Below, one piece after another: positions 6,267-6,710 of a stretch of 6,710 nucleotides of DNA. Source of the DNA: Flavobacterium sp. (GTDB lineage: Bacteria; Bacteroidota; Bacteroidia; Flavobacteriales; Flavobacteriaceae); assembly GCA_003449615.1 (NCBI GenBank), contig DMHA01000397.1, positions 4,443 through 11,152 on the forward strand, written 5' to 3'. The first letter of the stretch is position 1, and the number at the start of each line of letters is the position of its first letter. The notes beneath the pieces were generated by a model, which was not told the DNA's origin, ran no database searches, and saw only the letters and a program-made list of their open reading frames with translations. Position numbers and translations under genes: made by a program.

Positions 6267-6710
6267 ATGATAAACAATACATACAATATCAAATCCGTTT
6301 TTAGTATAAAAGACCTTGAAAACTTATCAGGGATAAAAGCGCATACGATTAGAATTTGGGAAAAAAGATACAATGTCCTTCAGCCTATGCGTTCTGATAC
6401 TAATATCAGGAATTATGATTTGCAGAGTTTGCAAAAATTACTAAATGTTGTTTTGTTAAATAATTATGGATATAAAATATCAAGAATTGCAGAACATTCA
6501 ACTGAAAAAATTGAGTCGCTTGTTCGAGAAATAATTTCCGAAAAGAGCACCAAAAACCACGCTATAAATGCCTTTAAAATGGCAATGATTAATTTTGATC
6601 AGGCTTTATTTTTCAACACTTACAACAGCTTACTTTCGGAAAAAAGCTTTCGGGAGGTTTTTTATGAAATAGTAATTCCATTAATGGAGGAAATTGGTTT
6701 GTTGTGGCAA
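6267..6710 (+). CDS. MerR family transcriptional regulator with B12-binding-type C-terminal region (partial, 3' end outside window)
   Basis: The frame is open from ATG at 6267 to the window edge, 148 residues without a stop. Residues about 12-78 are a MerR winged helix-turn-helix: FSIKDLENLSGIKAHTIRIW then EKRYNVLQPMRSDTNIRNYD, with the typical 'R-x-W-E-x-R-Y' and 'P-x-R-(S/T)-x-x-N-x-R-x-Y' pattern. From about 95 a helical segment (AINAFKMAMINFDQALFF, later FYEIVIPLMEEIGLLWQ) matches the helical cap that precedes the cobalamin-binding fold in CarH/LitR-type regulators. Trp147 is placed like the cap Trp that covers the cofactor; the partner Glu-His pair would lie just past the window. In flavobacteria such genes often stand next to carotenoid synthesis genes, which cannot be checked here. 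It has its own promoter and no evident link to the SusC/D locus. Whether it binds B12 or senses light is not shown by this fragment. Confidence 0.9.
   Translation, partial: MINNTYNIKSVFSIKDLENLSGIKAHTIRIWEKRYNVLQPMRSDTNIRNYDLQSLQKLLNVVLLNNYGYKISRIAEHSTEKIESLVREIISEKSTKNHAINAFKMAMINFDQALFFNTYNSLLSEKSFREVFYEIVIPLMEEIGLLWQ

Overview
The window is AT-rich DNA that looks like the chromosome of a member of the Bacteroidota, most likely a flavobacterium. The reasons are a SusC/SusD pair, a FecR-type anti-sigma factor with the Bacteroidota C-terminal domain, an ECF sigma factor of the Bacteroidota expansion family, promoter elements of the TAnnTTTG type, and start sites with no Shine-Dalgarno sequence. 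No tRNA, rRNA, CRISPR array or insertion sequence was seen.

Layout. On the minus strand, reading right to left, lie fecR (4169-5341), susC (547-4074) and susD (533 down to the left edge), which look like one operon. A 109-base spacer separates fecR from an ECF sigma gene on the plus strand (5451-6044). Next is a short stretch (6006-6125, minus strand) that seems to be the decayed N-terminal piece of a small membrane-protein gene. At the right edge a MerR-type regulator with the start of a B12-binding module begins at 6267 on the plus strand and runs out of the window.

How the genes fit together. SusC carries an STN signalling domain ahead of its carboxypeptidase-like, plug and barrel domains, so it is a TonB-dependent transducer as well as a transporter. 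Substrate binding by SusC and the SusD lipoprotein would be passed through the periplasm to FecR, a single-span membrane protein. FecR would then release or activate the ECF sigma factor to raise expression of the fecR-susC-susD operon. The substrate cannot be read from this window, because no glycoside hydrolase, lyase or sulfatase is present.

Points that stand out. (1) susD has an in-frame TGA at 36-38, and the reading frame continues past it with a recognisable SusD motif, so the gene is broken by one codon or the base is a sequence error. (2) The sigma gene is divergent from fecR instead of leading the same operon. (3) A good housekeeping-type -7 element lies in front of sigma but none was found in front of fecR. 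(4) The membrane-protein remnant abuts the 3' end of sigma and may mark the edge of an inserted or rearranged segment. The systems themselves belong to known families; I see no clearly new system here.
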